Shown one piece after another: positions 1 through 8,688 of a stretch of 64,000 nt of DNA; the first letter of the stretch is position 1, and every line of letters starts with the position of its first letter. The DNA comes from Hymenobacter sp. APR13 (GTDB taxonomy: Bacteria; Bacteroidota; Bacteroidia; Cytophagales; Hymenobacteraceae): the NCBI RefSeq assembly GCF_000737515.1, contig NZ_CP006587.1:1655001-1719000 (forward strand), read 5' to 3'. Position numbers and translations under genes: made by a program. Under the pieces are notes generated by a model. The model worked only from the letters and a program-made list of their open reading frames with translations, had not been told where the DNA came from and ran no database searches.

Positions 1-632
<632 letters not shown>

Positions 633-647
633 AAGAAATTCTCTACA

Positions 648-663
648 CCTATCCGAAGATAGG
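648..663 (-). promoter_or_regulatory. UUCG-capped hairpin in the 16S leader
   Basis: On the minus strand CCTATC-TTCG-GATAGG forms a 6-bp stem closed by a C(UUCG)G tetraloop, about 15 nt upstream of the 16S 5' end. A stable cap here would fit a leader folding or processing element. The role is inferred from position only. Confidence 0.5.
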
Positions 664-798
664 CTGATGTCAAGTGCTGATCCGACCCGGTATTGTTGAC
701 GTGTCTTGTCCAAACCCGTCACGCTTCTTTGCTTGTTGCGCCTGCCCTTCCGAAGAAAAGCCGGCCGCGAAGCTTACCTATTTGTCATTTCCATCCAT

Positions 799-807
799 TC
801 AAAGAAC
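799..807 (-). promoter_or_regulatory. boxA-like antitermination element in rrn leader
   Basis: The minus strand reads GTTCTTTGA, resembling the boxA core of rRNA leaders that recruits NusB/S10 antitermination factors. It lies between the promoters and 16S, where boxA is expected. The call rests on motif and position only. Confidence 0.4.
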
Positions 808-887
808 GTGTGTTTCACCCAATTGGTGAAACTCGGTGACTCAGCGAGTGAGTCGGTAAGCTTGTCTTTCGTTTCCCTCTCCCGTGT

Positions 888-1118
888 GAAGCGGGCTGCA
901 AAGGTAAGCAGCTTTTTGCAATCGGCAAGAAAAACTTTTCGTGTTTTTCGCTGCTCTTTCTTTCTCGTAATCCCCTTCCGAACGAAGCGGGCTGCAAAGG
1001 TAAGAAGCGGTTTCTGATTTGCAAGAAAAACTTTTCATGTTTTTCTGTGCCGTGTTTTTCAGTGGCCGCCTCCGGTTGAAGCGGGGTGCAAAGGTAAGAC
1101 GCCTTTTTGCTTTTACAA
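888..1118 (-). promoter_or_regulatory. Three tandem rrn promoters on ~95-bp repeats
   Basis: Three near-identical 21-bp units at 888-908, 984-1004 and 1078-1098 each contain the minus-strand -7 box TACCTTTG (899-906, 995-1002, 1089-1096). Each has a TTG -33 element exactly 19 bp upstream (926-928, 1022-1024, 1116-1118). This matches the Bacteroidota primary-sigma consensus TTG-N19-TAnnTTTG. Predicted starts are near 892, 988 and 1082, giving a leader of 260-450 nt before 16S. The two inner units also share the sequence just upstream of the -33 box. Confidence 0.85.
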
Positions 1119-1181
1119 GTGGCCTTTGACAAAAACTACGTTAAACATACCTTATAGCGTCGTTTTATCAGATGCCAATTC

Positions 1182-1234
1182 CAATAAAAAGCCTCACAGC
1201 CAATCCTTTTGGCTTAGGGCTGGCGGTGAGGCTT
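1182..1234 (-). terminator. Rho-independent terminator after emrB
   Basis: Stem AAGCCTCAC (1189-1197) pairs with GTGAGGCTT (1226-1234). On the minus strand a T run follows (1186-1190). It lies 180 bp past the emrB stop and before the rrn promoters, so it would end the efflux operon and shield the rRNA promoters from read-through. Confidence 0.7.
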
Positions 1235-1412
1235 CATACTTAAAAACTTGATCGGCTATCTGGAACAGCCTCAGTAACCGCTTTTATCTGGTAGCAAACA
1301 TTACCGCTCATTGCTGCAAACTATGCTGAGCAGGCCTGTGACTGGGCAGATAGAGCCGGGTGATACTGCTGGCCAGAACACGCTACTATATACTATATGG
1401 TATGTCGTGGGC

Positions 1413-2984
1413 TTAGTGGGCTGCGTTCAAGTCAATCTTTTCGCCGGGGCGGGCGCGTTTGATGATCAGTACTAATGGCAGACACGCCAGGAAGAACAAG
1501 CCAATCAACAGGAAGGTCTGGCCGTAGGTGATGATAGCGGTCTGTTTCATGAGCATGCCTTCCAAAGCTGCGTAGGCTTGCTGCTGGGCCTGCATCAGAG
1601 AAGCGCCTTTGGCCATGAAGCCGGCGGTGAGGCCCTGGACACGCTGCTGCGTTTCGGGGTCGTAGAGGGAGATGTTGGGCAGCAAGGCCACGCGGTTGTG
1701 GAAGGAGGTGCGCTCTATATAGGTACCGACTAGGGCGACGCCGAACGAGCCGCCCAATTGCCGGATCATGCCGGTGAGGCCGGCGGCCTGGCCGGCATCT
1801 TTGCCGCTGATGCCCGATAGCGACATAGTAGTAATAGGCAGGAACAGCAATGCTAGGCCGAAGCCGCGCAGCATCAGGGGCCAGAAGAAGTCGCTTTCGC
1901 CGGCCAGGGGCGTGATGCGGCGGCTCATCCAGTAGGAGAAGATGAAAAAGACGCCGAAGCCGATGGGCAGCATGAACTTCTGAGGCACGCCTTTCTGGAT
2001 CATCTTGCCCACGATGGGCATCATGAAGCCGGAGAGCAGGGCGCCTGGCAGCAGCAGCAGGCCTGTTTGGGCGGCGGTGAAGCCCAGAATGCGCTGGCAG
2101 AAGATGGGGAACACGAAGACGGAGGCGAACAGGCCGAACCCGAGGATGAACGACAGGAACGCACCGACGGCCAGGTTGCGGCTTTTGGTGAGCACGCGCA
2201 GATCCACGATGGGCTGCTCGGCGGTTAGCTCGCGCCAGATGAATCCGACGACTCCTATAATAGAGGCAGCGGTGAAGGCCAGAATGTAGGCGCTTTCAAA
2301 CCATTCTTCCCGCTCGCCCTGCTCCAGGACCAGCTGCAAGGAGCCAACGCCCAGAATCAGCAGGAAAATGCCGGTCCAGTCGATGTCGCGCAGGGGCCGG
2401 GGAATGGCGTTTTTGATGCGTTCCGGGTCGCGGATGAAGAGCACGGTGCAGAAGGCGGCGATGATGCCCACGGGCACGTTCACGTAGAAGATCCAGGGCC
2501 AGGAGTAATTGTCGACGATGAAACCGCCGAGCGTGGGGCCGATGGTGGGGCCGATAATCACGCCCATGCCGAACAGAGCCTGCCCGAGCGCCAGCTGCTT
2601 GGGCGGAAACGTATCAATGAGAATAGCCTGCGAGGTGGCCATGAGGGCGCCCCCGCCAATACCCTGGATGAAGCGGAACGCCACCAGCTCCCAGATGTTG
2701 GTGCTCTGCCCGCAGGCCATGGAAGCCAGCGTGAACAGAATCACGGAGAAGAGGTAGTAGTTGCGGCGGCCGAACTGCTCAGCCAGAAAGCCCGTCATCG
2801 GGATGACGATGACGTTGGCAATGCCGTAGGAGGCCACCACCCAGCTTACCTCCTGCTGGGTGGCGGAGAGGTTGCCCATCATTTGCGTGAGGGCCACGTT
2901 CACGATGCTGGTATCGATAAGCTCCAGCAGCGTGCACAACACCACCGTCGCCACGATGATCCATTTCGTTAATCCGGTTTCCAT
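1413..2984 (-). CDS. emrB: DHA2-family MFS multidrug exporter (EmrB/QacA type)
   Basis: This 523-residue inner-membrane protein belongs to the 14-helix drug:H+ antiporter group of the major facilitator superfamily. Visible features are a first helix ending LLELIDTSIVNVAL (the DHA2 motif D1), the loop GFLAEQFGRRNYYL (motif A) and a motif-C-like GMGVIIGPTIGPTLGG segment. It is last in a co-directional run tolC-uspA-emrA-emrB, 70 bp after emrA. With EmrA and the TolC-like channel it should form a tripartite pump exporting hydrophobic compounds across both membranes. Substrates cannot be read from sequence. Length is normal for the family. Confidence 0.93.
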   Translation of the reverse strand: METGLTKWIIVATVVLCTLLELIDTSIVNVALTQMMGNLSATQQEVSWVVASYGIANVIVIPMTGFLAEQFGRRNYYLFSVILFTLASMACGQSTNIWELVAFRFIQGIGGGALMATSQAILIDTFPPKQLALGQALFGMGVIIGPTIGPTLGGFIVDNYSWPWIFYVNVPVGIIAAFCTVLFIRDPERIKNAIPRPLRDIDWTGIFLLILGVGSLQLVLEQGEREEWFESAYILAFTAASIIGVVGFIWRELTAEQPIVDLRVLTKSRNLAVGAFLSFILGFGLFASVFVFPIFCQRILGFTAAQTGLLLLPGALLSGFMMPIVGKMIQKGVPQKFMLPIGFGVFFIFSYWMSRRITPLAGESDFFWPLMLRGFGLALLFLPITTMSLSGISGKDAGQAAGLTGMIRQLGGSFGVALVGTYIERTSFHNRVALLPNISLYDPETQQRVQGLTAGFMAKGASLMQAQQQAYAALEGMLMKQTAIITYGQTFLLIGLFFLACLPLVLIIKRARPGEKIDLNAAH

Positions 2985-3054
2985 TTAGTTGTGCTTAGTT
3001 GTTGGTGCTTCGTGCTTGGGGCGGGCTGATTTTATCCGACCCGAAAGCCAGGCA

Positions 3055-4167
3055 CTATTTTACCTTCACCGTGGCTACCACGCTCATGCCGGCGCGGAGG
3101 GGGTGTTCGGGGTCGGCTTTGTCGAGCACGATTTTGACGGGGACGCGCTGGGTCACTTTCACGAAGTTGCCGGAGGCATTATCGGGGGGCAGCAGGGCGA
3201 AGCGGGCGCCGGTAGCAGCCGACAGCGACTCAATGTGGCCCTGGAACTCCTCGTTGGGGTAGGCATCTACCTCTACATTCACAGGCTGGCCCACTTTCAT
3301 GTTTTCCAGCTGGGTTTCCTTGAAGTTGGCGATGATCCAGGTTTGCTCGGAAGCTACCAGGCCCATCATCTGCTGGCCGGGGCTTACTACCTGGCCGGGC
3401 TGCACGCCTTTCTTGCTGACCACGCCGTTGCCGGGAGCCGTGATAGTGGTGTAGCTGAGCTGGAGCTTGGCGTTATCGAGGTCGGCCTGGCGCTGCTTTA
3501 CTACGGCTTCGGCTACGGCAATCTGCTGGCGGGCGGCGGCTACCTGCTGCTGAGCTACGCGCACCTGCTGCTGGGCCGTGGAGCGCTGGGCGCTGGTCGA
3601 CTTCAGATTGGCCTGCACGGCGTCGTACTCGCTCTGCGGGATGATGTCTTCTTTGCGCAGGAAGGCGCTGCGCTTCAGGTCTTTTTCGAGGCGGGAGCGG
3701 TTGGCGTCGCTGACGCCGATGGCCGACTGGGCGCTGCTCACGTTGGCCTGCGCGGTACCTACGCCGGCCTCGGCGGCCACTACATTGGCGCGGGCGGCAG
3801 CCAGAGCGGCCTCAGCGGCATTCACGCGCTGCTGGTAGTCGGCGGGGTCGAGGGTGACGAGGACGTCGCCTTTTTTCACGGCCTGGTTGTCCTGCACCTT
3901 CACTTCTACCACCGGCCCACCGATGCGCGGCAGAATCGGGTACACGTCGCCTTCCACTTGGGCGTCGTCGGTTTCTTCGTGGCTGAGGCCAAACTGGTAG
4001 CGCTGCCAGCCGAAATAGCCGCCAACCAGCAGCACCAGCGCCACAATAATCAGAATGATAGGACGCTTGGAGCGGCCGACGGGCTGTTCGTCCACGGCGG
4101 GCTCGTAGGCGGGAGCAGCAGGACGAGAAGTAGCTACGGCCGGATCTTGTTGAACGGGAGTTGCCAT
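3055..4167 (-). CDS. emrA: HlyD/EmrA-family membrane fusion protein
   Basis: This 370-residue periplasmic adaptor has a short cytoplasmic N-terminus rich in Pro and Ala, one membrane helix at about residues 34-54 (ILIIVALVLLVGGYFGW), a biotinyl-lipoyl-like half motif (VEGDVYPILPRIGGPVVEV), a long Ala/Gln-rich coiled coil (about 110-230) and a C-terminal beta-barrel ending in TVKVK. This is the EmrA architecture, which bridges the MFS pump to the outer-membrane channel. It sits between uspA and emrB on the same strand, 112 bp after uspA. Confidence 0.92.
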   Translation of the reverse strand: MATPVQQDPAVATSRPAAPAYEPAVDEQPVGRSKRPIILIIVALVLLVGGYFGWQRYQFGLSHEETDDAQVEGDVYPILPRIGGPVVEVKVQDNQAVKKGDVLVTLDPADYQQRVNAAEAALAAARANVVAAEAGVGTAQANVSSAQSAIGVSDANRSRLEKDLKRSAFLRKEDIIPQSEYDAVQANLKSTSAQRSTAQQQVRVAQQQVAAARQQIAVAEAVVKQRQADLDNAKLQLSYTTITAPGNGVVSKKGVQPGQVVSPGQQMMGLVASEQTWIIANFKETQLENMKVGQPVNVEVDAYPNEEFQGHIESLSAATGARFALLPPDNASGNFVKVTQRVPVKIVLDKADPEHPLRAGMSVVATVKVK

Positions 4168-4199
4168 GTCAGAATAAGAAGGAGGTTTTTTTGGGAGTT

Positions 4200-4276
4200 G
4201 TTAGTTGTTGGTTGGCCGTTGCTGGATGCTGGTCGTCAGGCTTCAGTTGTTCTGAAATCTGAAAACCAGCAACTAA
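4200..4276. repeat. Inverted repeat with quasi-repeated words
   Basis: GTTAGTTGTTGGTT (4200-4213) is complementary to AACCAGCAACTAAC (4263-4276) with one mismatch. The arms consist of near-repeats of GTTAGTT/GTTGGTT. The repeat lies in the uspA-emrA gap of the efflux operon and belongs to the same structural class as those at 4719, 39669, 41378 and 52309. Confidence 0.5.
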
Positions 4277-4279
4277 CCA

Positions 4280-4711
4280 CTAAGCCGAGGCCCGGTAGGA
4301 CGTATCCACCGGCGACTTCACCAGCAGCGTGACGCAGGAGGCGGTACGCACGACAGTTTCGGCCGTGCTGCCCATCAGAAACCGGTTCAGGCCGGTGCGA
4401 CCGTGCGCCCCGATTACGATGAGGTCGGCAGGGTGCCGGCGGGCTTCCGCCACAATGGCCTGGGCCACATCAGGCGCGTGCACCACGGCCGTGCTGACGC
4501 GGGCCCCGGCGGCCGTAGCCAGCGCATGATAATGGGCCAGCTGCTGGGCCAGCGCCAGATCGGGCAGGTTTTCCAGCACCGGCTGCGGCTCCAGCACGTG
4601 CAGCAAGCGCAGCTCGGCGTGGGTGCCGGCGGCCAGCGCAGCCGCATAGGCGACCAGCGGCGCCGTAGCTTCTGAGAAGTCGACTGGGCAAAGAACGGTG
4701 GCAATGGTCAT
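4280..4711 (-). CDS. Universal stress protein, UspA family
   Basis: This 143-residue single-domain Usp protein starts with the beta-strand TIATVLCPVDFSE and ends with the nucleotide-binding signature GAHGRTGLNRFLMGS, which fits G-x2-G-x9-G-S. It is therefore probably the ATP-binding type. It is encoded inside the tolC-emrAB run, 115 bp after tolC and 112 bp before emrA, which ties it to the response controlling efflux. Such proteins are cytoplasmic; a direct partner cannot be named. Confidence 0.9.
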   Translation of the reverse strand: MTIATVLCPVDFSEATAPLVAYAAALAAGTHAELRLLHVLEPQPVLENLPDLALAQQLAHYHALATAAGARVSTAVVHAPDVAQAIVAEARRHPADLIVIGAHGRTGLNRFLMGSTAETVVRTASCVTLLVKSPVDTSYRASA

Positions 4712-4718
4712 GTGGAGA

Positions 4719-4825
4719 GTAGCTGAGTAATGGAGTAGCTGAGTAGCGGGTAGTTAAATAGAAGAGTAGGTCGTTCTGGTTCAGCAAAAGCCTTTACTCA
4801 GTTGCTCAACTACTCAGTTACTCGT
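4719..4825. repeat. Imperfect inverted repeat of GAGTAGCTGAGTA words
   Basis: The gap between tolC and uspA has a left half made of AGTAGCTGAGTAATGGAGTA-type words (about 4719-4765) and a right half of TTACTCAGTTGCTCAACTAC-type words (about 4795-4815) on the complementary strand. Pairing is imperfect but extended. The class resembles the other word-repeat inverted repeats in this window. Confidence 0.4.
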
Positions 4826-6166
4826 CTACTTGGCAGGTGCTGTACCGGCCCAGATCTGCTCGCCGGTGGCGCGCTTGAGCTGGTACTGGCCCAGCGTGTA
4901 GTTGTAGATGGCCTGCAGCCGCGCCAGGCGGGCCTGGGCCAGCGAGGTTTCGGCGTCCAGCACGTCGAGGTTGGTGCCCACGTCGTAGCGGTAGCGGGCT
5001 TTGGCGCGGGTGAGGGCGTCGGTGGCCTGGCTGATCTGCAGCTGGGCGTTGTCGTAGCGGGCCGTGCTCGACTGCAGGTTGTTCACGGCCTGCCGCACGT
5101 CGGCGCGGATTTGCTCCTGCGTATCCTGGATGCGGGCCTGCGAGCCGCGGATGTTGGCCTGGGCCTCTACCCGCTGGTTTTTGTTTCTGCCCCCATCGTA
5201 TATCGGCACCGAAAACTGCACCACGCCCACCGAGTTAGGCCGGAACTTGTCGAGGTTGGGCAGATAGCCGTTTTTCCCGCCCAGCTGCGCCCCTACTCCC
5301 AGCGTGGGCGTGTTGGCGCGCTCAATCAGCTTCAGGTTGAGGTTGGCGGTCTGCTCGGCGTCGCGGGCCAGCTTCACTTCGGGGCGGTTTTCGGTGGCCT
5401 GCGCCAGGGCCTGGTTCAGGTCGACGGCGGTGGGCTGGTAGGCGAAAGTGCCGCGCACCGGTACGTCTACGTACTCGGGCTTGTGCAGCAGGCGGGCCAG
5501 TTGCACTTGTTGGTTGCGGAGCTGGTTTTCGAGGTCGATTTTGGTATTCTGGGCCTGGGTGATGCGCACATCGGTGGTGGTCACGTCGAAGCGCGTGCTC
5601 ACGCCGCCTTCCACCCGCTTCTCCATTTCGCGCTTGTGCTGCTGCAGCGAGGCAATCTGGGCGTTCTGCACCTTGATGCTTTCGCGCACAAATAGAATGT
5701 TGTAGTAGACTTGGGCGGCAGAATACGCTAGGTCGCGGCGGGTTACGTTGATCTGGTCGACGGCAGTCAGGCGGCGGCTTTCGGCCAGATTATACGTGGC
5801 GTCCTTCTTGCCGAAGTCCAGCAGGCCGTATTGCAGCGTGATGTGGGCGTCGTAGTTGTTGTTGGGCGCCAGTTGAAAGGCCGGGGCGTCGGGGCTGAGC
5901 TGCACCTGCACTACCGGGTCGATGCGGGTGTAGGTGGCCGTGCCCGTAATCTGGGGCAGGAAACCGCCGCGGCTCTGCGTTACGCGGCTGGTGGCGGCAT
6001 TCACTTCTTCTTCCAGCGTCGTGATGGCCGGGTTGGCATCCAGCACCGACCGGATAGTGCCATCCAGCGTCAGCGAATCGGAGAGCACCTGGGCCTGCGC
6101 GGCACCGGCGGCGGTCAGCAGCCCCAGCATCAGGAGTGAAGCGGCAAATTGAGGTCGGGAAAGCAT
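4826..6166 (-). CDS. TolC-family outer-membrane efflux protein
   Basis: This 446-residue protein, counted from the ATG at 6166, has a Sec signal peptide (LLMLGLLTAAGAAQAQ). It then shows the duplicated TolC layout of alternating beta-barrel strands and long Gln/Ala-rich alpha-helical hairpins (for example ANIRGSQARIQDTQEQIRAD). I chose 6166 because the upstream in-frame extension lacks signal-peptide character. It is first in the operon with uspA, emrA and emrB, so it is likely the outer-membrane duct of that MFS pump. It is divergent from the sigma-54 activator at 6374. Confidence 0.92.
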   Translation of the reverse strand: MLSRPQFAASLLMLGLLTAAGAAQAQVLSDSLTLDGTIRSVLDANPAITTLEEEVNAATSRVTQSRGGFLPQITGTATYTRIDPVVQVQLSPDAPAFQLAPNNNYDAHITLQYGLLDFGKKDATYNLAESRRLTAVDQINVTRRDLAYSAAQVYYNILFVRESIKVQNAQIASLQQHKREMEKRVEGGVSTRFDVTTTDVRITQAQNTKIDLENQLRNQQVQLARLLHKPEYVDVPVRGTFAYQPTAVDLNQALAQATENRPEVKLARDAEQTANLNLKLIERANTPTLGVGAQLGGKNGYLPNLDKFRPNSVGVVQFSVPIYDGGRNKNQRVEAQANIRGSQARIQDTQEQIRADVRQAVNNLQSSTARYDNAQLQISQATDALTRAKARYRYDVGTNLDVLDAETSLAQARLARLQAIYNYTLGQYQLKRATGEQIWAGTAPAK

Positions 6167-6197
6167 CGGGTTACAGCTTGTTGGTACACCGTTCTTA

Positions 6198-6212
6198 CCC
6201 AATCCAGTGCCA
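6198..6212 (-). promoter_or_regulatory. Candidate sigma-54 (-24/-12-like) promoter of tolC operon
   Basis: The minus strand reads TGGCACTGGATTGGG. The -24 part TGGCAC matches the sigma-54 consensus, and the -12 part TGGG sits at the right distance but differs from TTGC in two bases, including the important final C. Transcription would start near 6187, about 20 nt before the tolC ATG. The divergent neighbour is a sigma-54 activator, which raises the prior, but the -12 mismatch keeps this tentative. Confidence 0.35.
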
Positions 6213-6373
6213 AATCATTAAAACGATTTTAACCCGCGCAAAAACCGCGTTTTCATGCTTTAAAAGCAATTATTTTTTTACTCCTTCCTCAAACAACCTA
6301 ATTTCGCTCGGTTGCGTTTTCCTGTTATATCAGGATTACCTGAATTTTGTTCCTGCTATTTCAGCAAAATACC

Positions 6374-8461
6374 ATGCCACAGTCAGAAGAGTCGCTGCTG
6401 CTGTACCTCAACGAGGCCATTGCTACCACGCGCAGTAAAGACAAGCTCTTTCAGCTCGTAACGGAGAAGCTGCGGCTGATTTTTCCTTTCGACATGATTG
6501 CCATCATCACGCTCGACAGCGCCCAGCGCTACAAGCGGCTGTTCATGCGCGACTACTTGGGCGAGGTGCCCTACCCGATGCCGCAAAATGCAGCCGGCAT
6601 GATGCCGGTGGAAAACTCCCCGACTGAGCTGTTTGTGCGCGACCCACGGGTGCAGCAGATTGACATCCGGGAGCTGACGGCGGACTACCCGGACTTCATG
6701 CCGTTTGTACTGCTGGAGCAGCGCAAGGTGCACTACCTGACGGTGGTACCACTGCGCACCGGCGGCCAGTTGATCGGGCTGCTGTGCATGGCGGCGCGGC
6801 GCGCCCCCGCCCTGCTGCCCGCCGACCTGACGCTGCTGGAAAAAATCGGGAGCCTAGTGGCAGTAGCCGTGAACAATGCCCTGGCCTTCGAGGAAATAGC
6901 CTGGCGGGAGCGGGAAAAATCGGTGCAGCTGTCGGTGACCAACGTGCTGCTGAGCAGCAAAGACCGGCAGGCGTTGTTTCAGACGGTAGCGGAAGAAATC
7001 AACCGCATCGTGCCGCTCGACTACTTCGGGCTGCGCATTCAGCGGCGGGAAACGGCCACGGAGGGCTTCGCGGAGTTTGCCAAGCAGCCCGACGGCACGT
7101 TTGCGCCGCTGGCCGAAAGCCGCTGGGACGGGGTAGCCGACCGGGAGCAGATGCAGCGCGAAACCTTCGGCATCTTCTCGCAGCCGCTGCTGCTCACCGG
7201 CCCCGACTACGAGCTGGCCGCCCGCCGCTACCGCATGCTGCAGTACACGATGGAGAAAAACGGCACCCGCGCCATGCTGGGCGTGCCGCTCTGGACCGAC
7301 GACACCCAGGCCGCCGTGCTGGTGCTGGCCAGCCGACGCCCCGACGCCTTCACCACCGCCGACCTGGACCTGGTGGCGGGCCTGGCGCCGCAAATCACGC
7401 TGGCCATGCGCAACCTGTTTGCCTTCGAGCAGATTGAGGCCCTGCGTGCCCAGCTGGAGCGCGAAAAAACCTACCTGCTCGACGAAATCAACACCACGGC
7501 CAAGTTCGAGGACTTCATCGGGACCAGTTCGGTGATGCAGCTGGTGCAGACCCGCATCCGGCAGGTGGCGCCCACCGACACCACGGTGCTCATCCAGGGC
7601 GAAACTGGCACCGGCAAGGAGCTGGTGGCGCGGGCCCTGCACAACCTGTCGCCGCGCAAGGAGCGCGCCCTCATCAAGCTTAACTGCGCGGCGCTGCCGG
7701 CTCAGCTCATCGAAAGTGAGCTGTTTGGGCACGAAAAGGGCGCATTTACGGGCGCCCACGACCGGCGCATCGGCAAGTTTGAGCTGGCCGACGGCGGCAC
7801 GATTTTCCTGGACGAAGTAGGGGAACTGCCGCTCGACCTACAGGCTAAGCTGCTGCGGGTGCTGCAGGAAAAGGAGTTCGAGCGCATTGGCGGACGGCGC
7901 GTTATCCGGGCCGATGTGCGCGTCATTGCGGCCACCAACCGCGTGCTGGAAGAGGAAGTGGCGGCCGGACACTTCCGCGCCGACCTCTATTACCGCCTCA
8001 ACGTGTTTCCGATCCGGCTGCCGGCCCTACGCGAGCGGACCGAAGACATTGAGCCCCTGATGCGGCACTTTCTGGAGCGCTTCACCAAGCAGATGGGCAA
8101 GCCCGTGCGCGGCCTGCGCGAGCGGGATTTGCGCGCCCTGCAGCAGTACGGCTGGCCGGGCAACGTGCGCGAGCTGGAGCACGTGCTGGAACAGGCCGTG
8201 ATAGTCAGCCAAGGGCCGTTTCTGGAGTTTCAGGGCTTTGCGGCGGCCACCCAGGCCGCTCCCGCTGCCGCCGATGCCGGGGGCCCGCTCAAAACCCTGC
8301 GCGAGCAGGAGCGCGACCATATTCTGGCGGCGCTGCACCGCACCGGCGGCCGGGTTAGCGGCCCCAACGGCGCCGCCGTCCTGCTCGACATCAACCCCAA
8401 AACGCTGGAAGCCCGCATGAAAAAGCTGGGCATCCGGCGCACGGTGGAGGCGGGCGAGTGA
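6374..8461 (+). CDS. GAF-GAF-AAA+ sigma-54-dependent transcriptional activator
   Basis: This 695-residue regulator of the NtrC/FhlA class has two GAF-like sensor domains (about 15-170 and 185-350). A sigma-54 AAA+ domain follows, with Walker A GETGTGKE (409-416) and the sigma-54 contact loop GAFTGA (456-461), then a C-terminal Fis-type helix-turn-helix (about 650-690). The absence of a receiver domain means control by ligand or redox through the GAF domains rather than by phosphorylation. The start at 6374 (MPQSEES) is preferred over an upstream ATG at 6347. It is divergent from tolC-uspA-emrAB and is the natural candidate to control it. Confidence 0.93.
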   Translation: MPQSEESLLLYLNEAIATTRSKDKLFQLVTEKLRLIFPFDMIAIITLDSAQRYKRLFMRDYLGEVPYPMPQNAAGMMPVENSPTELFVRDPRVQQIDIRELTADYPDFMPFVLLEQRKVHYLTVVPLRTGGQLIGLLCMAARRAPALLPADLTLLEKIGSLVAVAVNNALAFEEIAWREREKSVQLSVTNVLLSSKDRQALFQTVAEEINRIVPLDYFGLRIQRRETATEGFAEFAKQPDGTFAPLAESRWDGVADREQMQRETFGIFSQPLLLTGPDYELAARRYRMLQYTMEKNGTRAMLGVPLWTDDTQAAVLVLASRRPDAFTTADLDLVAGLAPQITLAMRNLFAFEQIEALRAQLEREKTYLLDEINTTAKFEDFIGTSSVMQLVQTRIRQVAPTDTTVLIQGETGTGKELVARALHNLSPRKERALIKLNCAALPAQLIESELFGHEKGAFTGAHDRRIGKFELADGGTIFLDEVGELPLDLQAKLLRVLQEKEFERIGGRRVIRADVRVIAATNRVLEEEVAAGHFRADLYYRLNVFPIRLPALRERTEDIEPLMRHFLERFTKQMGKPVRGLRERDLRALQQYGWPGNVRELEHVLEQAVIVSQGPFLEFQGFAAATQAAPAAADAGGPLKTLREQERDHILAALHRTGGRVSGPNGAAVLLDINPKTLEARMKKLGIRRTVEAGE

Positions 8462-8476
8462 GTGAGTGAGCTAGAG

Positions 8477-8610
8477 CTAGTTCCCCTCCTTGGAAAGGAG
8501 GGGTTAGGGGTGGTTGATCTTGCGCCAGAACAGATTTTAGAATTAATTCTAGCAACCGTCCAACGACTGTCAACCACCCCTAGCCCCTCCTTTCCAAGGA
8601 GGGGAACTAG
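8477..8610. repeat. Long inverted repeat, family A (copy A1)
   Basis: Arms 8477-8517 and 8570-8610 are 41 bp each and complementary at 40 positions, around a 52-bp centre. Each arm contains its own palindrome (CCCCTCCTT, 3 nt, AAGGAGGGG), so the element could fold into a branched structure. It lies between the sigma-54 activator and the terminator of the M1 aminopeptidase. A second member is at 22159-22269; both share the tail GGGGAACTAGCT. Confidence 0.85.
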
Positions 8611-8634
8611 CTTTTAGCTCTATCTCTCTTCAGC

Positions 8635-8670
8635 AAAAAAGGCCGCTCTGCTTGCGCAGGGCGGCCTTTT
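8635..8670 (-). terminator. Terminator of M1 aminopeptidase gene
   Basis: Stem GGCCGCTCTG (8641-8650) pairs with CAGGGCGGCC (8657-8666), one mismatch. It is followed on the minus strand by six T (8635-8640), and on the plus strand by four T, so it may work in both directions between the converging genes. Confidence 0.85.
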
Positions 8671-8688
8671 CAACTCTAACAAACTGGC

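Noticed and set aside
888..1098. CRISPR-like array of three repeats
   Set aside because: Only three 21-bp units with 73-75 bp between them, and the intervening sequences are partly similar to each other. Each unit is a promoter -7 region, and no cas genes are present.
706..1132. Short open frames in the 16S leader
   Set aside because: They overlap the promoter repeats and are internally repetitive because of them; the repeats are explained as promoters.
2989..4332. Long plus-strand open frame (about 447 codons) opposite emrA
   Set aside because: It is the complement of a clear HlyD-type gene, is Gly/His/Leu-rich without domain signals, and arises from GC-rich codon use. Similar shadow frames opposite tldD (14397-16034), the DUF4175-like gene (31071-33149), DUF1501 (39821-41305) and ettA (48781-50433) were rejected for the same reason.
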